Assembly: GCA_913775715.1 (NCBI GenBank)
Contig: CAJYMC010000007.1
Span: 744,001 to 808,000 of the forward strand
Length of the DNA: 64,000 nucleotides
Source: an uncultured Exiguobacterium sp.
Lineage (GTDB): Bacteria; Bacillota; Bacilli; Exiguobacteriales; Exiguobacteriaceae
Direction of reading: 5' to 3'
The notes below the pieces were generated by a model that worked only from the letters and a program-made list of their open reading frames with translations, searched no databases and was not told where the DNA came from. Below, one piece after another: positions 10,501 to 18,870 of the stretch. The translations under genes were made by a program, and so were the position numbers. Each line of letters begins with the position of its first letter. Position 1 is the stretch's first letter.

Positions 10501-10803
10501 GACGTCCGAGATATCTTGGATCGTCTTATATTGCTTCATCGTGATTCCGCCATCCAGACTACTCATATAGTTCGGTTCGAGTAGTTTGAGGTCTTCCGTC
10601 ACACTTCGGCTATTTGGAGGACGTACGACAATATCGTAGGAAGACTTCCAACGTTTTTGCAGTTCGTCGACGACTGTTCCGTTATTTGCTTGTGTCGTTC
10701 CGATCAAATAACTCAAACCGGTACTGACGACGAGGACGCCAACGAGTAATAAAATGAATCGTTCCTTGTTGCGCCACCACGAATTCCAGATGAAACGTAG
10801 CAT
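7570..10803 (-). CDS. Giant FtsX-type ABC permease with fused secreted-domain C-terminus
   Basis: About 1077 residues. The first 860 match, end to end, the permease at 39016-41652: TM1, a 500-residue ectodomain (shared DIVVRP, LLEPNY, KDPL.ELPMETY), an FtsX TM block, and a second FtsX block (SQLAVLKATGWQDG loop). Unlike its paralog it continues with another TM (about 870-890), a linker and a 135-residue domain clearly homologous to the separate protein at 10874-11461 (KTFPGDP, NLVYQVPEDEKEF). The start is taken at 10803 (MLRF), which aligns with the paralog and lies 12 bases from AAAGG; the in-frame ATG at 10815 abuts that RBS. No ATPase gene is adjacent. It probably acts at the cell surface. 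Confidence 0.85.
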   Translation of the reverse strand: MLRFIWNSWWRNKERFILLLVGVLVVSTGLSYLIGTTQANNGTVVDELQKRWKSSYDIVVRPPNSRSVTEDLKLLEPNYMSSLDGGITMKQYKTIQDISDVEVAAPIAMIGNHSTRAPVGTHRFDDYGVYKLTITDKQNTGLNVEKYSTVNYLAAGWTPDENATRSGVSPAVLGEDPLLEFGSATMIAGIDPEAEARLIGLDNATISGKHSRYFDKQDKANVVDPELGTVEMPILMNEREYVDASRTYTYEKLDLPLINDSIQETIQDVTKRGGKKFLNTLQTTDAPAKTYSFSTQDVQKTLIQQIMTDSFPELPSGNSEWLILKPSPISYQSISSPFASRWPFSYQVEPKKVEPDSLLAKRTMYREARMFGKTSDDWPRIRLNYIGVFNPKKLNLSKDPLTELPMETYFPAKAQWVMDKNDRPVNPVKDVKPTNDPYDFLTKPPSMLTTLDAAFKIRGEKAISVIRVNVKGVDQMNAASEQKLQDVAKEIEEKTGLITDITLGSSPQLALTYLPGLEKQSALGWVQQPWIKLGSSMTIFQEAKVGMSGVIASVIAVALVYVFSSNIILLYARKKEFAILSSLGWRPRQLSKLLFLEATLLGSLVALIAWSILGTFWLTTDHPIALGRILLIGLAGLLIYWGGTLVPMALIRRIKPYESMRSGEVSRSRRFVRSQSIFGMSMNQLFTYWQRTILSIIAIALPTSLFIFFLFVTFRLKGVLYATWLGEYVALEVGTMHYVAMGVALLIAILTTTEILWQNVNERRSQLAVLKATGWQDGLIRRLVLLEGLLTGLLAGIVGLLFALVMIWQVYRQFPTTELGFLSATILIPLLTGIIGAILPAQRAVRIVPNAAISNISVNSKETERRFKLALSSIGAVLIIGVLSLFLFATNEDPVEQTPTAKAPKVVTTGSKISDGLTGSKRQLEATKKEASGVIEKTMAKGTIKTFPGDPAVKDTSFWIGKLLKQPPASLKLKQKKGYQYITVPTFYQDLYYREAGEESYYFPNRFRMTGVSGVYEPIDYENKNEKTWKQGIKYVAPGQSHVNLVYQVPEDEKEFVMFVSGENFAKTITVKIDLKK

Positions 10804-10838
10804 GATACCATACATCCTTTCTCATCGTATTCTTATGT

Positions 10839-10866
10839 AAAAAACGCTTGCACATTCATGCAAGCG
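10839..10866 (-). terminator. Terminator of the secreted-domain gene
   Basis: On the minus strand CGCTTGCA / TGCAAGCG with a 6-base loop is followed by six T. It sits between the gene at 10874 and the permease start, so the permease needs readthrough or its own promoter. Confidence 0.88.
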
Positions 10867-10873
10867 CAATGGA

Positions 10874-11461
10874 TCACAGTTCGATTTTAATCGTATGCGT
10901 TTTCGGGAATGCATCGGAGGCAGCGAATAAGACGAACGTCTTCGCTTCTTCTGGTACTTGATAGACTAAATCGATTTGAGCGCGATGTGGAGAGTAATAT
11001 TGATGACTGTTCTTCCACGCCTTCGGATTATGATTGACGTAATCGACGACGTCGTACTCGTGTCCTTTGCCATCATTGAGAACGAATAAGTTTGGTTTAT
11101 AGACGCTGTAAGCTCCGAAATTATCGGACGTGTCATGCATAACGAGCGGAATCGTGACATAACGATAGCCTGGTTTCTCTTTCAGGTTCAATTCTTTTGG
11201 TGGTGAAGGAAGAAGTGACTCGGCACGGAACGTCTTCGCTTTTAGTTTAGGATCACCCGGATAGGTTTTGACGAGTCCCTGTTTCATCAATTCGTCAATG
11301 TTTAAAATACGATTCTCCTTCGTCTCGTTCACACCAGCTAATTTTGTTTGCGAAGTGACATTGACCGGTTTGTCCTGATGGGATGACCAATACCAGCCTC
11401 CACCACCAATCAGGGCAAGAGAAGTAATCAGTAGAGGAATCGTTTTACGAGCTTTTGACAT
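10874..11461 (-). CDS. Membrane-anchored extracytoplasmic protein, paralog of the permease tail
   Basis: 195 residues from ATG at 11461, chosen because AAGGAG lies 8-9 bases upstream; the longer frame to 11533 has no RBS. A basic N-terminus and one TM/signal helix (about 9-24, ending GGGGWYW) are followed by a linker and a domain with KTYPGDP, PGYRYVTIP and DLVYQVPEEAKTFVLF. The same order (anchor, linker, domain) forms the last 210 residues of the permease at 7570. The beta-rich tail with a VYQVPE strand recalls DUF4352 domains, which I cannot verify. Function unknown. Confidence 0.78.
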   Translation of the reverse strand: MSKARKTIPLLITSLALIGGGGWYWSSHQDKPVNVTSQTKLAGVNETKENRILNIDELMKQGLVKTYPGDPKLKAKTFRAESLLPSPPKELNLKEKPGYRYVTIPLVMHDTSDNFGAYSVYKPNLFVLNDGKGHEYDVVDYVNHNPKAWKNSHQYYSPHRAQIDLVYQVPEEAKTFVLFAASDAFPKTHTIKIEL

Positions 11462-11504
11462 AAAAACACTCCTTTTTGATGGAATAGTCAGAATATTTAT
11501 ATAA

Positions 11505-11533
11505 AATATACTATTTACAAGGAATGGAAACAA
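11505..11533 (-). promoter_or_regulatory. SigA-type promoter for the secreted-domain gene
   Basis: On the minus strand TTGTTT (11533-11528), 17-base spacer, TATATT (11510-11505), about 45 bases before the ATG at 11461. Confidence 0.6.
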
Positions 11534-11570
11534 GTGAAATAACCAAAAATAGGATAAAAATAAGGAAACG

Positions 11571-11606
11571 ATTACCTGATTGATAAAATAAGGTAAAATA
11601 ACCTTA
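11571..11606 (+). promoter_or_regulatory. Promoter with repeated half-sites before the quinone oxidoreductase
   Basis: TTACCT (11571-11576), 16 bases, TAAAAT. The inverted repeat TAAGGT (11589-11594) / ACCTTA (11601-11606) surrounds the -10, and TTACCT is a further half-site. Candidate operator for an unknown regulator. Confidence 0.4.
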
Positions 11607-11628
11607 GTGAAGTGAAAGGGGAAGAATT

Positions 11629-12612
11629 ATGAGAGCAGTCATTCAAAAACAATACGGTGATGTAAACGTGCTACAGATGGATGATGTCGTGATGCCGATT
11701 CGACAATCTGGAGAAGTCTTAATTCGTGCGGTATGGACCGGAGTCAATTTTACGGATATCAAACAACGACGTGGTGGCAAGGCGACTGGAACCTTTCCAT
11801 TTGTTCTCGGAGTGGATGTGTCAGGTATCGTCGTCGATGCGGATCCATCTTCCGCGATCAAAGTAGGGGATCGAGTCATGGCATTTGTATTAGATGGATC
11901 ATATAAGGAAGTAGTCCGTGCCGACGAACGGTTAGTTTATAGTTTACCTGAAACGATTTCATTACGTGATGCTGCTGCAGGAATGTTGACTTCGATTTTA
12001 AGCGAGATATTGTTGACGCAGATCGCACAAGTGAAACTGAAGGATACAATCGTCATCCACAGTGCCGCTGGAGGTGTAGGATCGATGTTGATTCAATTGG
12101 CGCGATTAAAAGGAATGACACGATTGATTGCTACTGTTGGACATGCTGATAAAATACCTTATGTTCATGCACTTGGTATTCAGAATGTCTTTACATATAA
12201 TGATTTTTCTGAAAAAGTGAAGGAATTGACGGTCGATAAGGGAGCAGATGTTATCTTTGACTCTGTCGCGGGTTACGTGACACGAAAAAGTCTTGACTGT
12301 CTCGCGTATTACGGAACACTCGTACAATTCGGTAATAGTAGTGGAGAAGCGGGTGAACTCTCGACGACAGACGTTCATGCGAGTTGCCGGACGATTCGTG
12401 GATTTAGTCTTGGCACGACACGTCAACTGGATCCAGAACGTATTCGAACTGCTGCGTCCTATGTCTTGACGTTATTTGAAGAAAATAAATTGAAGATGCC
12501 AATGATTCATGAGTTCCCATTAGAGGAAGTGCAAAAAGCGCATCGGTTGATGGAATCTCGACAGTATCAAGGAAAAATCGTCCTACGAATCGGAGGAGAT
12601 GAGATTGAGTGA
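11629..12612 (+). CDS. Zinc-independent quinone oxidoreductase / MDR-type dehydrogenase
   Basis: 327 residues of the medium-chain dehydrogenase superfamily. An N-terminal GroES-like half (NFTDIKQRRG, FVLGVDVSG) is followed by a Rossmann half with the NAD(P)H motif SAAGGVGSMLIQLA near residue 145. The structural and catalytic zinc Cys sets are absent, which points to the quinone oxidoreductase (Qor) branch reducing quinones or enones with NADPH. AAGGGGAAG RBS. Coupled to the next gene by an 8-base overlap. Confidence 0.86.
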   Translation: MRAVIQKQYGDVNVLQMDDVVMPIRQSGEVLIRAVWTGVNFTDIKQRRGGKATGTFPFVLGVDVSGIVVDADPSSAIKVGDRVMAFVLDGSYKEVVRADERLVYSLPETISLRDAAAGMLTSILSEILLTQIAQVKLKDTIVIHSAAGGVGSMLIQLARLKGMTRLIATVGHADKIPYVHALGIQNVFTYNDFSEKVKELTVDKGADVIFDSVAGYVTRKSLDCLAYYGTLVQFGNSSGEAGELSTTDVHASCRTIRGFSLGTTRQLDPERIRTAASYVLTLFEENKLKMPMIHEFPLEEVQKAHRLMESRQYQGKIVLRIGGDEIE

Positions 12613-13132
12613 AGAAGAGATTAATCAACGACTACGAGACGATCTTGAGTTACAAGAGATGTTAACGCTAGTGGCAACTCTAGAATTACCTGATTGGTGG
12701 ATGTGCGCGGGATATGTCCGCTCTATCGTATGGGAGGAGAATCGATATGAACGACCGGATATCGATATCGTTTATTTCGATCCTATCGATCTTTCGGAAG
12801 TAACGGAAAAGCGTCATGAAGGGCAGCTAAGACGATTATCGGATGTACCGTGGTCCGTTAAAAATCAAGCGCGCATGCATCTGATCAATGGATTACCACC
12901 ATATAAGTCCGCGAAGGATGCGATTTCACAGTTCCCCGAGACCGTCACGTCGATCGGAGTGACGAAACGACCAGACTTCGAATTGTATCTTCCTTATGGT
13001 GCGAACGATTTCGCTGATCGCATCATTCGACCGACGCCCGCTTTTCAAAATGATGATGATCGATATAAAATCTACCGTCAGCGTGTCATTGAAAAGGGAT
13101 GGCTGACCGATCCAACTTTTCACGTTGAATAA
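12605..13132 (+). CDS. Nucleotidyltransferase-like protein (COG3575 type)
   Basis: About 175 residues. WWMCAGYVRSIVW followed by DIDIVYFD resembles the NTP-transferase fold of COG3575 proteins, where the D.D pair binds metal. The TTG at 12605 is preferred because GGAGG (12592-12596) is 8 bases away; the in-frame ATG at 12599 is only 2 bases from it. Cotranscribed with the oxidoreductase. Substrate unknown. Confidence 0.78.
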   Translation: MSEEEINQRLRDDLELQEMLTLVATLELPDWWMCAGYVRSIVWEENRYERPDIDIVYFDPIDLSEVTEKRHEGQLRRLSDVPWSVKNQARMHLINGLPPYKSAKDAISQFPETVTSIGVTKRPDFELYLPYGANDFADRIIRPTPAFQNDDDRYKIYRQRVIEKGWLTDPTFHVE

Positions 13133-13436
13133 ATGGATTAAAAAACGAATGAGCACCAAAAGTGTCACAGCCAAGGACAACCTTACATTCGATCTACTGA
13201 TCGTCCGCCATTGAACGAGTGAACGACTTTTTTGACCCGCCAATGTGGGTCTTTTTTTATATAAGACCTAGTTAGAAATTGTATATGGTTGAGGTCAAGG
13301 CGCGTTTATCGTTCATGGATAGGGGGAATCTTACCCATGCAATCATATGTTGAAAATAATGAAAATAAGCGATGATCGCGAAGGTGGGGTGAGTTGTTAA
13401 CCGTAACGCATTCATAGAAAAGGAAGTGAGAACGGC
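13133..13436. other. Intergenic stretch before the MFS gene
   Basis: Contains the hairpin terminator at 13234-13258. The rest is AT-rich and shows no convincing gene; a few AUG-started frames of about 20 codons lack RBSs. The region just before 13437 must hold the MFS promoter, but I cannot place it with confidence. Confidence 0.5.
13234..13258 (+). terminator. Probable terminator after the nucleotidyltransferase
   Basis: GACCC / GGGTC with an 8-base loop and seven T. The stem is short, but the T-tract is good. Confidence 0.65.
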
Positions 13437-14837
13437 ATGCGATTCAGAAGAGAACAGGTCAACGTCGTTGATCCGGCACAAACGAAAAAGAGTGTCTATG
13501 CGACCGGAATCGGTAATGCGATGGAGTGGTTTGATTTTGGTCTATACTCCTACCTCGCCGTCATTATCAGTCAAAACTTCTTCAGTGGTGTGGAAAATGA
13601 TGAGTTAAAGCTCGTCTTTACGTTCGCGACATTTGCGATCGCCTTTTTGATGAGACCACTCGGCGGAGTGATCTTTGGACGAATGGGCGATCGTCTGGGA
13701 CGAAAAGTCGTGTTGACGACGACGATTGTCATGATGGCATTTTCGACCTTGTTGATTGGTCTTCTGCCAACGTACGATCAAATCGGTGTCTGGGCACCAA
13801 TACTTTTACTGTTGGCACGGGTGTTGCAAGGCTTTTCGACCGGTGGTGAATATGCTGGAGCGATGGTCTATATCGCCGAATCTTCACCCGATAAACACCG
13901 GAGTGCTTACGGCAGTGGTCTTGAAATCGGAACATTGGCCGGCTATATTCTTGCCTCCGTGTTAGCGACCATTTTGTTCGTTTCTTTGTCTGACGACCAA
14001 ATGGCGTCTTGGGGATGGCGGATTCCCTTCATCTTAGGTGCACCACTCGGATTATTTGGTCTTTACCTTCGGCGACATCTGGATGAGTCACCGATTTTCG
14101 AGAACGAGATCAATGAGAGTGAGCAGGAACAGGCGACGTTTCGGACAATCGTTCAAGAACACCGGAAAGATATTATCGTTTGCTTCATCGCCGTTGCCTT
14201 CTATAACATCACGAACTATATGTTGTTATCCTATATGCCATCGTATCTGGATGAAATCATCGGTTTACCGAGTGCAACGAGTACGATGTTGATCACCGGT
14301 GTCATGATCATCATGATCCCGCTCGCTTTCTCGTTCGGTCGTTTGAGCGATCGACGCGGCAATCGACGGCTGGTACTATTTGGATTGACGGGATTGTCCT
14401 TTACATCGATTCTGTCGTTTTTCTTGATCGGGCAAGACTGGTTGTTATACGTTGGTATCGGAATCTTCATCCTTGGTTTCTTCTTGTCAATCTTCGAGGG
14501 AACGATGCCAAGCCTGCTGCCGAGTATTTTTTATTCCGATGTGCGGTACCGAACGCTTTCCGTTACCTTTAACATTGCGGTGTCGATTTTCGGAGGGACG
14601 ACCCCACTCGTCTCAACCTGGCTCGTGCATACGACACAGGACCCTCTTGCGCCTGCGTACTATCTTACAGCTGTTAGCGTCATCGGCTTTATTACGTTCT
14701 TCTTTTTCTTTGAGAACACGGCAGGGAAGGCGCTTAAAGGATCACATCCGACCGTTGCTTCGGAACAGGAAGTCCATGAAGTCGCAAAAAATCCGGAAGA
14801 TGCCCTGTGGTGGAAAGAAGACAATAAAAAAGAATGA
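13437..14837 (+). CDS. MFS transporter, metabolite:H+ symporter family (ProP-like)
   Basis: 466 residues, twelve TM helices. Family marks: the opening [19 protein letters not shown], then [21 protein letters not shown] (the MFS A-motif loop 2-3), [15 protein letters not shown] in TM4, and SDRRGNRR in loop 8-9. This is the MHS branch (proline/betaine, citrate, ketoglutarate). AAAGGAAG RBS. Likely an osmolyte or organic acid symporter of the plasma membrane; the closest branch is ProP. Confidence 0.88.
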   Translation: MRFRREQVNVVDPAQTKKSVYATGIGNAMEWFDFGLYSYLAVIISQNFFSGVENDELKLVFTFATFAIAFLMRPLGGVIFGRMGDRLGRKVVLTTTIVMMAFSTLLIGLLPTYDQIGVWAPILLLLARVLQGFSTGGEYAGAMVYIAESSPDKHRSAYGSGLEIGTLAGYILASVLATILFVSLSDDQMASWGWRIPFILGAPLGLFGLYLRRHLDESPIFENEINESEQEQATFRTIVQEHRKDIIVCFIAVAFYNITNYMLLSYMPSYLDEIIGLPSATSTMLITGVMIIMIPLAFSFGRLSDRRGNRRLVLFGLTGLSFTSILSFFLIGQDWLLYVGIGIFILGFFLSIFEGTMPSLLPSIFYSDVRYRTLSVTFNIAVSIFGGTTPLVSTWLVHTTQDPLAPAYYLTAVSVIGFITFFFFFENTAGKALKGSHPTVASEQEVHEVAKNPEDALWWKEDNKKE

Positions 14838-14847
14838 CGGCAAACCG

Positions 14848-14881
14848 AACAGTCCCTTACTCGATGGAGTGAGGGACTGTT
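14848..14881. terminator. Hairpin between convergent MFS and esterase genes
   Basis: AACAGTCCCT and ACTC pair with GAGT and AGGGACTGTT around GATG. The stem is long but no T-tract follows on either strand, so termination strength is uncertain. Confidence 0.55.
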
Positions 14882-14907
14882 GCTGTTCATGAATTCGTGA
14901 GCCAACG

Positions 14908-15795
14908 TTACGAACGTTCAGCAGATTGAAAGGCATGCCGAAGAAAATCAGCAATCCGTTGCCACGCCTGTAGCGCCATGCCTACGTCACCATGATGTGT
15001 GAACGCATGCGGTTGTCCCGCAAATTCCTCATGCTCGACGTAGACGCCTGCTGCTTGAAGGCGTTTCGCGTACTCCCGCGCTTCCTGCGCAAGCGAGTCG
15101 TGTTCAGCTGTCAAAACGAGCGTCTGCGGTAATGTTTCGAGTTGAGCAGCATAAAGTGGTGAAGCGAGATGATGGTACGCATCTTCCTGTCGTGCGATGT
15201 ACATCGCATTGAACTGACGTGCCTGTTCAGAGGGAATCGCCTCCTCAAAGAACGGCTTGTCCGCCGGATCCGTAGCAAGATCGAGCGGAGGATAATCCAG
15301 GATTTGAGCGATGAGCGGAACCGGATGAGTCTGCTCGGCGTTCCATAACGATATGGCAGTCGCAAGATTCCCACCGGCACTATGCCCTCCGATCGCGATG
15401 CGCGTCGCATCAAGGTGTAGTGTATCAGCATGTTGGAAAATCCATTGAACGACCTCATAGGTGACGTAGACCGGAACAGGAAACGGATGCTCCGGGGCTA
15501 GAGGATATTCCACATTAAGAACATGACAATTGGCGGTCTCAGCGAGAAACAGGTTCCATGGCTGGTCCATCTCTGGCGTTCCGGTGATGAAACCGCCCCC
15601 ATGTAAGCTGATGAAGCCAGGTAACGGGTGGGAGTCGACGAGAGGTGAGTGGAGTAATAAACGGAGATCGCCGATCGAGGTCGGAACGAAGTGCGTCGTC
15701 GTCTCCGCATGTGGTGGATGTGAGGGCTTAAGGAGTGGGCGCTCTTCTTCCAATCGAATCTGTTTCACTGTTTCAAGCATCTCTTGACGATTCAT
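14908..15795 (-). CDS. Alpha/beta hydrolase, HSL-type esterase
   Basis: 295 residues. LHGGGFITG is the HGGG oxyanion motif of hormone-sensitive-lipase-type esterases, GGHSAGG carries the nucleophile Ser, TAEHDSL supplies Asp and PHAFTHHG supplies His. AAGGAGG directly precedes the ATG at 15795; the upstream in-frame ATG at 15813 would place the RBS inside the gene. No signal peptide, so cytoplasmic. Probably hydrolyses short-chain acyl or aryl esters. Confidence 0.86.
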   Translation of the reverse strand: MNRQEMLETVKQIRLEEERPLLKPSHPPHAETTTHFVPTSIGDLRLLLHSPLVDSHPLPGFISLHGGGFITGTPEMDQPWNLFLAETANCHVLNVEYPLAPEHPFPVPVYVTYEVVQWIFQHADTLHLDATRIAIGGHSAGGNLATAISLWNAEQTHPVPLIAQILDYPPLDLATDPADKPFFEEAIPSEQARQFNAMYIARQEDAYHHLASPLYAAQLETLPQTLVLTAEHDSLAQEAREYAKRLQAAGVYVEHEEFAGQPHAFTHHGDVGMALQAWQRIADFLRHAFQSAERS

Positions 15796-15939
15796 CAAAT
15801 TCCTCCTTTTCATTATTTATTCATCATAACGAAATATCTTCTTGATTTCTTGTTTGGCAATGTTTTCTCTCCAGTTAATGGTACGGAAAGACTGGATTTG
15901 ATACACTTTCCATATACAAGAAACGAGGAGGGTCAAAAG

Positions 15940-16554
15940 ATGCCAATCTTACATATCACTCGCCATGGTGAGACAGAGTGGAACTTAGAGCAGCGGACAC
16001 AAGGATGGGGAGATTCACCGCTAACGGCAAAGGGAAGGCAAAATGCGTGTGAACTTGGCGCACGGCTGCGTCAGATTGAGATGTCACATCAGTACGTCAG
16101 TCCATCGGGGCGCGCCATCGAGACATTAGAACTGATCGGACTCGATGGATCAGTTCCAGTCACGGTCGACGAACGACTGCGTGAAATTCATATGGGCGCT
16201 TGGGAAGGGCAGACAGTGTCGGAGATTCGTGCCTCTTATCCGGTTTCGCATACAGCGTTTTGGGAGACACCCCATGAATATATCCCTGAGACAGGAGAGT
16301 CATTTGAAGAGGTTCGCCAGCGTATCATTTCGTTTTTAGAACGTCTATCCGTACATGATGCCGACGAAAATATCTTGATCGTCACGCACGGTATTTTTCT
16401 GAAGGTTTTATTGACGCATTTGCAACAAAAACCTGTTGCTTCATTATGGGATCCGCCGTTCATCCATGGCACAAGTCTAACGATCGTTGAGTATGATGAA
16501 ACAGAAACCGTAATTCGACTTGCAGCAGATATGTCACATGTGAAAACAATGTGA
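15940..16554 (+). CDS. Histidine phosphatase (phosphoglycerate mutase-like)
   Basis: 204 residues from ATG at 15940 behind GAGGAGGG. ITRHGETEWN is the RHG phospho-His motif and VTHGIF holds the second catalytic His. GWGDSPLTAKG and Arg/Glu residues match PhoE/GpmB-type phosphatases. The upstream frame back to 15784 has no RBS. Likely a broad-specificity phosphatase. Confidence 0.86.
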   Translation: MPILHITRHGETEWNLEQRTQGWGDSPLTAKGRQNACELGARLRQIEMSHQYVSPSGRAIETLELIGLDGSVPVTVDERLREIHMGAWEGQTVSEIRASYPVSHTAFWETPHEYIPETGESFEEVRQRIISFLERLSVHDADENILIVTHGIFLKVLLTHLQQKPVASLWDPPFIHGTSLTIVEYDETETVIRLAADMSHVKTM

Positions 16555-16583
16555 AAAACGGAGTATCTACAAGGGATACTCCG
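16554..16583 (-). terminator. Terminator of the lipoprotein gene
   Basis: CGGAGTATC / GATACTCCG with a 7-base loop and five T on the minus strand. Begins at the stop of the convergent phosphatase. Confidence 0.8.
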
Positions 16584-16595
16584 ATTCGTGTAGCC

Positions 16596-17168
16596 TTATC
16601 TCGTCAAATAGATTAATATCGCACCTTCCTGTTTTCTGACTTTTAGGTGAGGAGAGGATACCGTGTCGATCGAGCGACCGATGATCGATTCTCCTGTCGT
16701 ATAGCGTTTGAGGAGTAAGGGGTAGAACGAAGCATTCGTCTGTTTCTGATCATTGAATTGACCGCTGTCAGTCTGGACATTTTGAGGTAAGGTATAGACT
16801 GTTTTCGTCCCAGGAATACCATTCTTCGCATCAAGCGAATAGGTGAAGGCATGCGAATCGTTGAGCAGGTTCACATCATACGTCAACTGAAGCGGCGTGC
16901 GATCGTATGTACCGACAGGAATTGATTTGTCGATCAGCACTTCAGGTGGTTCTGTATCGTCAAATTGGATTGTTTTGAGCTGGAGTGGGCGATCGAGTGT
17001 ACCAGTTAAGAAAAATATCCACCGTTGTTGCGACTCATCGTTCTCGGTAGAGGGTGTGATTGAAAAGGAAGACTTCTTGACAGGAACGGTCTCTTTTGGA
17101 AGAACGGTTGCTTCCGTTGTGCAAGCAGCAAGTAACAAGGGCAGGATGAATAAAAGCATATATTTCAT
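16596..17168 (-). CDS. Lipoprotein, unrecognised
   Basis: 190 residues. Signal peptide MKYMLLFILPLLLAAC with lipobox LAAC, so Cys16 should be lipidated and the protein anchored outside the membrane. The mature part starts TTEATVLPKE and looks beta-rich, with no family I recognise. Monocistronic, divergent from the beta-helix lipoprotein at 17279. Confidence 0.75.
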   Translation of the reverse strand: MKYMLLFILPLLLAACTTEATVLPKETVPVKKSSFSITPSTENDESQQRWIFFLTGTLDRPLQLKTIQFDDTEPPEVLIDKSIPVGTYDRTPLQLTYDVNLLNDSHAFTYSLDAKNGIPGTKTVYTLPQNVQTDSGQFNDQKQTNASFYPLLLKRYTTGESIIGRSIDTVSSPHLKVRKQEGAILIYLTR

Positions 17169-17278
17169 GACATATTCCTCTTTTCCAAAGGCATAATGAA
17201 TCGGATTTAAAATTTAAAATGTTAGAAAAATAACCTATATTATACCAAAAATCTTCTTGCATAATAAAGGAGGAAATC

Positions 17279-18559
17279 ATGAAAGGCAAATGGTTATTAG
17301 CGACCGTGCTCCTCGTTGGCTGCGCCTCGACGGGTGAAGAGGCTGAATCGACGGCAAAATCGTTATATGTCGCACCGAACGGCAGTGATGAAAATACCGG
17401 CACGTTGAAACATCCGTTTAAAACGATCCGGCAGGCGACACAGCAAGCGACTGCCGGTACGACTGTCTACTTGCGAAAGGGAACATATCACGAGGCACTA
17501 AACGTTAGACAGAGCGGAACGAAACAACATCCAATCGTCTTTCGGAATTATAAAAAAGAACGAGTCGTCTTAAATGGGGAAAACATTAGAGATCGGGACG
17601 CAACCTTACCGATCATCCAGATTAAGGATCAAAAATACGTGACAATCCAAGGATTGACGATCGAAGCCGTTCAGTCGAAACGAACGGACGCAACACCGAT
17701 TGGCGTTTTGGTCACGGGATCAGGATCCTACATCACGTTGAAAGATAATACGGTTCGCCACATCAAGACACTCGCGAAAGATGGGAATGCACACGGCATC
17801 GCCGTCTACGGAACGGGAGCGATTCGTCACCTGACGATCACCGGTAACCGAGTCGAGCAGAATCGTCTCGGTTTTAGCGAAGCCCTCGTCTTAAACGGTA
17901 ATGTCAAACGTTTCCACGTGACGAAGAACGTCTTACGAGATAACGACAACATTGGCATTGATTTGATCGGATACGAAGGAATCGCCCGGTCGAAGAAAGA
18001 TGACTACGTCCGTGAAGGAATCGTGTCGGAAAATCAGGTATACCGGACGTCAAGCTACGGCAATCCTGCTTACGGGAAGGAATACAGCGCAGCCGGTATC
18101 TACGTCGATGGTGGAAAAAATCTGACGATCGAGAAGAATCTCGTCAAAGCGAGTGACATTGGGATCGAGGTGACGAGTGAACATGCTGGGCGGTACGCAG
18201 AAGATGTCATCGTCCGCCAGAATGATATACGGCAAAACATCTACACCGGGATTTCGATCGGTGGGTATGATACGAAGCGAGGCGGTACAAAACGCGTCCG
18301 GATCGAGAAAAATCAGCTGATCGGGAATGATACGAAAGGACTCGAAGGTGGTCAATTGCTCGTCCAGTATGACGTTCACGATAACACGATCATCGGTAAC
18401 ACATTTGACGGTCCCTTGAGTGTCGCTCACTATTTTAAAAAGAGTTCAGGTAACCAGTTCAAACAAAATACGTTTCATCATACGAAACGATTCATGTGGC
18501 GCGATGCCTCTTATAAAACGGAACAAAGCTTCTTGAAAGCCCTTCGAAAGGTGGAATGA
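17279..18559 (+). CDS. Right-handed beta-helix lipoprotein, pectate-lyase-like
   Basis: 426 residues. Signal peptide ending LLVGC (lipid Cys15). Then YVAPNGSDENTGTLKHPFKTI and AGTTVYLRKGTYHEAL, the N-terminal cap of DUF1565/PL9-like proteins, followed by repeated N.I....N coils (TVRHIKT, ITGNRVEQN, VTKNVLRDN, IEKNLVKASD, VRQNDIRQN, IEKNQLIGN, DNTIIGN) of a parallel beta-helix. Probably binds or cleaves an acidic polysaccharide at the cell surface. Strong AAGGAGG RBS. Overlaps the following damaged gene by ATGA. Confidence 0.84.
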   Translation: MKGKWLLATVLLVGCASTGEEAESTAKSLYVAPNGSDENTGTLKHPFKTIRQATQQATAGTTVYLRKGTYHEALNVRQSGTKQHPIVFRNYKKERVVLNGENIRDRDATLPIIQIKDQKYVTIQGLTIEAVQSKRTDATPIGVLVTGSGSYITLKDNTVRHIKTLAKDGNAHGIAVYGTGAIRHLTITGNRVEQNRLGFSEALVLNGNVKRFHVTKNVLRDNDNIGIDLIGYEGIARSKKDDYVREGIVSENQVYRTSSYGNPAYGKEYSAAGIYVDGGKNLTIEKNLVKASDIGIEVTSEHAGRYAEDVIVRQNDIRQNIYTGISIGGYDTKRGGTKRVRIEKNQLIGNDTKGLEGGQLLVQYDVHDNTIIGNTFDGPLSVAHYFKKSSGNQFKQNTFHHTKRFMWRDASYKTEQSFLKALRKVE

Positions 18560-18784
18560 AAATGAAGGTGTCGGAGCGACTACTCGCTAACTTAACTGGA
18601 TTTGGATTCCGAGACGGTGGCGGTCGGAGCATTGACTGCCTTGATGTTAACAGTTTGGATAGAGGAAGGCGTTCGTTTTTTAACCAGTCCGGCATTACGC
18701 CTACCGACCGTTACTGACGCAATCATCTGTCTCGTTCCGGCGATTCTCTTGTTCATGGTATGGAAAACAAAGCTTTCAAAATAA
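18556..18784 (+). pseudogene. Small two-TM membrane gene, probably frameshifted
   Basis: ATG at 18556 overlaps the stop of the beta-helix gene as ATGA and opens MKMKVSERLLANLTG, but this frame then stops at 18716-18718 with no membrane segments. From about 18600 the next frame reads a plausible membrane protein (VGALTALMLTVWIEEGVRF, later AIICLVPAILLFMVW) to the stop at 18782-18784, without its own RBS. A one-base change near GGATTTGGATTCC would fuse the two. It is either a frameshift mutation, an assembly error, or programmed slippage; a separate gene from TTG 18602 is the alternative. Confidence 0.55.
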
Positions 18785-18870
18785 TACCTGAATTAATCGA
18801 TAATAACAAGGAATTCATTTAATCGTCCTCGAAATAGGGAGGGAACTTCAATTAGTAAGGAGGAATAAAG

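Noticed and set aside
14452..14892. 146-residue frame overlapping the end of the MFS gene
   Set aside because: Shadow of the MFS frame with low-complexity Ser/Arg/Cys composition and no RBS.
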